Source: Lujinxingia litoralis (lineage in GTDB: Bacteria; Myxococcota_A; Bradymonadia; Bradymonadales; Bradymonadaceae). Taken from it: 64,000 nucleotides of DNA. Below are positions 61,770-64,000 of this stretch, in pieces (within the stretch, counting starts at the first letter, position 1; the number at the start of each line of letters is the position of its first letter). The notes beneath the pieces were generated by a model. That model was not told where the DNA came from. It saw only the letters and a list, made by a program, of their open reading frames with translations, and did no database searches. Both the position numbers and the translations under genes were made by a program. The stretch covers positions 1-64,000 of the forward strand of contig NZ_QHKO01000006.1 of assembly GCF_003260125.1 (NCBI RefSeq), read 5' to 3'.

Positions 61770-63404
61770 ATGGAGCAGCGAGCTGCGATCGAGAGTTTAA
61801 GGGAGCGTTTTGAGGCCCTCTCCTCAACCGAGAATGCCCACGGCCGTGGCAGCGCGAAGATTGCCGAAGGTCTGGCCGACATCATGGGAGAGATGCGCGC
61901 GGAGGAGGCCGATGCCATCCGCCTTGATGTGATCGTGCGCGGGCTCTCCGGTCTGGCCGACTTTTTGAGTGCCACACAGACCGAGACTCCACCACCCACT
62001 TCCAAGCCTGCCCCCACCGGGGTTCCCGCCGGTCTGGAGCAGTTTGTGGAGGCGTTTCAGCAGGAAGCCAGCCGTCGGCTGACCGGGTTGTCGATTGCGA
62101 TGATGGGGATCTTCAGCGAGCAGGGGTCCGAGGAAGCGTTGCAGCAGTCGACCTCGCACCTGCATGCGATTCGCGGTGGCGCGGCGATGCTCGGGCTTAA
62201 GCCCGTGGCCGAGGTCACCGGGACCATGGAGCAGGTGCTCGTGGCCATGCGCAAGGTGGAGCCTTCGAAGAGGGCCTGGCCGACCAAAACCCTGCTTCGT
62301 GGGTACGCCCTCATCGAAGACGCAGCCCGTGAGAAGGGCGCGCGTATCAATGAGGTGCAGGCCGATGAGATCGTCACCGAACTTCGCAAAACTCTGGGAG
62401 AGCTGGGCCAGACGCGTCAGACGGGGAGTGGCGAGCGTCGACAAGAGCCGGTGACGGAGGCGTCGCCAGCAAGCGACGAGCCGAGCGTCGACGCCGCGCG
62501 TGAAGCGAGGGCCGCCACGGGTGGCGGAGTCGAGCTTCCAGAGATTCCTCCTGTGCTGGAGGGCGGGGCCGCTGAGCAGACCGATGTTGAAGACGGGCCT
62601 GATGCCGAGGTGCTGGAGCAGCGCATCCTGGTGGTGGACGACGTCCCCACCATCGCCGCCAGTGTCGGGTTTATCCTCTCCGATCTGGAGGTACCCATCG
62701 ACATCGCGGAGAACGGGGAGGAGGCGCTTCAGATGCTGCAGGAGCAGGCCTACTCGCTGGTGATTTCCGATGTGGATATGCCGCGTATGGATGGCGTGGC
62801 GTTGACGCGGATGGTGCGCTCGACGGCAGGGCTCGATCATATCCCGGTGATTCTGCTGACCAGCCTGGATCACCCCGAGTCGCGCGAAGCCGGACTCAAA
62901 GCCGGTGCTATCGACTATCTGATCAAGGGGGCCATCGGCGGCGGCGAGCTCGTGAACCGTGTGCGGGAGATCTTGACGGTCGCTCCCTACGTGGAGCGGC
63001 AGGAACCCACCCGCAAGCTGCGCATTTTGGTGGCCGAGGATACCGAGACGGTGGCGGCCTCGATTGCCTTTGTGCTCTCGGAGGGCCCTTACGATATTGT
63101 GTTGGCGACCGATGGCAAGGATGCGCTCTCCAGGATTAAACAGAGTGCGTTTGATCTGTTGATCACCGACATGCAGATGCCCTATATGAGCGGCACGGAG
63201 CTTGTGCGCGCCGTGCGTGGGTTGGGTACCTTTGATAACCTGCCGATTGTGATGCTCACGAGTGTTCAAGAAGAAGAGGAGATCGCCCAGGCGGTTTCTG
63301 CCGGGGTGAATCGCTACTTGATCAAGGGTGAGATTGCCGGTGGGAAGCTATTGAACCTGGTCGAAGAGCTGCTGGCAGCCGATAACGAGGCGCTCGGAGT
63401 CTGA
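61770..63404 (+). CDS. Hpt-REC-REC signalling protein
   Basis: A 544-residue cytoplasmic protein. Residues 88-200 form an Hpt-like helical domain with the probable phosphohistidine His132 in LHAIRGGAAMLG. After a Pro/Glu-rich linker come two receiver domains: the first has VVDDVPT, Asp334 in ISDVDMPRMDG and the lysine of YLIKG; the second has VAEDTET, Asp467 in ITDMQMPYMSG and YLIKG. There is no output domain or kinase. It likely relays phosphate in a multi-step pathway. An in-frame TTG at 61758 is an alternative start. Confidence 0.87.
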   Translation: MEQRAAIESLRERFEALSSTENAHGRGSAKIAEGLADIMGEMRAEEADAIRLDVIVRGLSGLADFLSATQTETPPPTSKPAPTGVPAGLEQFVEAFQQEASRRLTGLSIAMMGIFSEQGSEEALQQSTSHLHAIRGGAAMLGLKPVAEVTGTMEQVLVAMRKVEPSKRAWPTKTLLRGYALIEDAAREKGARINEVQADEIVTELRKTLGELGQTRQTGSGERRQEPVTEASPASDEPSVDAAREARAATGGGVELPEIPPVLEGGAAEQTDVEDGPDAEVLEQRILVVDDVPTIAASVGFILSDLEVPIDIAENGEEALQMLQEQAYSLVISDVDMPRMDGVALTRMVRSTAGLDHIPVILLTSLDHPESREAGLKAGAIDYLIKGAIGGGELVNRVREILTVAPYVERQEPTRKLRILVAEDTETVAASIAFVLSEGPYDIVLATDGKDALSRIKQSAFDLLITDMQMPYMSGTELVRAVRGLGTFDNLPIVMLTSVQEEEEIAQAVSAGVNRYLIKGEIAGGKLLNLVEELLAADNEALGV

Positions 63405-63434
63405 GCAGGCGGCAAGGTTTAAAGGGAAGGTTTC

Positions 63435-63806
63435 ATGGCTCGGGTATTGATCGTCGAGGATAGTCCGCTCATCGTGCAGATGCTGACGATGGTGTGTCAG
63501 GGCGCGGGGCACCAGGTGGTGGCGTGTGAGCGCTTTGGGGAGGTCAGCCAGGCGGCGGCGCAGGGGGTCGACGTGGTGATCACGGATCTGAACCTGCCCG
63601 AAGTCCCGGATGATGACACGGTGCGTGCGCTTCGGGAGATCGCGGCGCTTAAGCATCTGCCGATGATCATTATCTCGGGTCGGCCCAGGGCCGAACTCGA
63701 GATGATTGCGGCCGAACGGGGGGCGCAGGGGGCGTTGTCGAAAGACGAGGGGATGCCCGTCATTGCCGCGGAACTTCCTCCGATGATCGACGCGCTGGTT
63801 GGCTGA
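63435..63806 (+). CDS. Single-domain response regulator (CheY-like)
   Basis: A 123-residue receiver domain without output part. Acid pair Glu8-Asp9 (VEDSPL), phosphoacceptor Asp51 in VITDLNLP, Ser in IIISGRP and Lys in ALSKDEG are in place. It begins 30 bases after the Hpt-REC-REC gene in the same direction and most probably exchanges phosphate with it. GGGAAGG precedes the ATG. Confidence 0.9.
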   Translation: MARVLIVEDSPLIVQMLTMVCQGAGHQVVACERFGEVSQAAAQGVDVVITDLNLPEVPDDDTVRALREIAALKHLPMIIISGRPRAELEMIAAERGAQGALSKDEGMPVIAAELPPMIDALVG

Positions 63807-63830
63807 ACGCGTCAACCCCTCGCCATAGCG

Positions 63831-64000
63831 TCAGTACACAACAGCCTCCGGGGGGCACATCCGCAGCAGGGCACACGCTCGCCGGAAGCGGCGGTCCGTC
63901 TTCGGGAGGGCCCGGGTGACCTGAGCGATGGCTGCGCGAGCCGTGCGGGCGTCGCCGCAGAGGATTTTGGCCTCGGCCAGGGCCAGCCATACCTCCGGGC
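63831..64000 (-). CDS. C-terminal end of a helical-repeat protein (cut by window edge)
   Basis: The minus strand is open from the window end to a TGA at 63831. The visible 55 residues read PEVWLALAEAKILCGDARTA, then a second helix pair with RALPKTDRRFRRACALL, and end PPEAVVY. The A/L/G spacing is TPR-like. It converges with the CheY-like gene, the stops being 24 bases apart. The 5' part lies outside the window. Confidence 0.6.
   Translation of the reverse strand, partial: PEVWLALAEAKILCGDARTARAAIAQVTRALPKTDRRFRRACALLRMCPPEAVVY

Noticed and set aside
1..64000. tRNA, rRNA genes, insertion sequences or prophage genes
   Set aside because: No T-loop-like GGTTCGAATCC blocks, rRNA stretches, transposase motifs or integrase motifs were found when reading the spacers and translations.

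Overview
This is a GC-rich bacterial chromosome segment. Its gene content is that of a predatory or marine deltaproteobacterium-type lineage (Myxococcota/Bradymonadota-like; inferred from many Cys-rich lipoproteins, an RtcBA/RtcR set, paired ArsA ATPases and gene style, not from any search). It appears to include the replication origin neighbourhood. dnaN and recF lie side by side. The spacer in front of dnaN holds two perfect DnaA boxes and several near-matches. Four parS-like sites (core TTTCACGTGAAA) are spread over 43 kb around it. Every gene from dnaN to hutH (28.3-50.3 kb) points away from this spacer. dnaA, parA/parB and gyrB are not in the window.

Layout. 0-4 kb: edge of a 43-bp tandem array, a CsaA-like tRNA-binding protein, a patatin-like lipase, a leucine-rich L-domain lipoprotein and a small membrane protein. 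4.3-11.1 kb: a surface polysaccharide locus (WbpM/CapD-type sugar nucleotide dehydratase, two GT4 glycosyltransferases, a polytopic membrane protein, a NeuD/PglD-type acyltransferase). 11.2-15.4 kb: an RNA repair operon rtcB-rtcA-rtcR on the minus strand behind a good sigma-54 promoter. 15.9-27.7 kb: single genes (ABC-F ATPase with a structured leader, M48 protease, pirin, SufS, TetR regulator, Qnr-like pentapeptide protein, CDF transporter, pseudouridine synthase, ferritin-like protein). 27.7-33 kb: putative oriC, dnaN, recF, a 42-bp tandem array, rlmD. 33.9-36.6 kb: molybdopterin genes moaA, a moaD-moaE fusion and a moaC-moaB fusion. 36.9-38.5 kb: a solitary lysine 5,6-aminomutase alpha subunit. 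38.6-41.2 kb: three tandem paralogues of a small exported protein and a PESPEL-repeat protein. 41.4-50.3 kb: a Ca/Na exchanger, NAD synthetase, lipoproteins, M20 peptidase, DUF423 protein and hutH. 50.3-52.7 kb: a 43-bp tandem array, two DUF2795 genes and a Cys-rich repeat lipoprotein. 52.8-60.8 kb: an ArsA/Get3-like ATPase pair, YgfZ, then uppS-thiD-murF/alr. 61-64 kb: infC (AUU start), an Hpt-REC-REC protein, a CheY-like receiver and the 3' end of a gene leaving the window.

Main points of interest are the parS cluster with an origin-like spacer lacking dnaA next to it; four unrelated intergenic tandem arrays that share a 42-43 bp period; three gene fusions (MoaD-MoaE with an internal Gly-Gly, MoaC-MoaB, MurF-Alr); sigma-54-driven rtcBA with rtcR inside the same operon; and the tandem exported-protein trio. 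No tRNA, rRNA, CRISPR array or transposase was seen.
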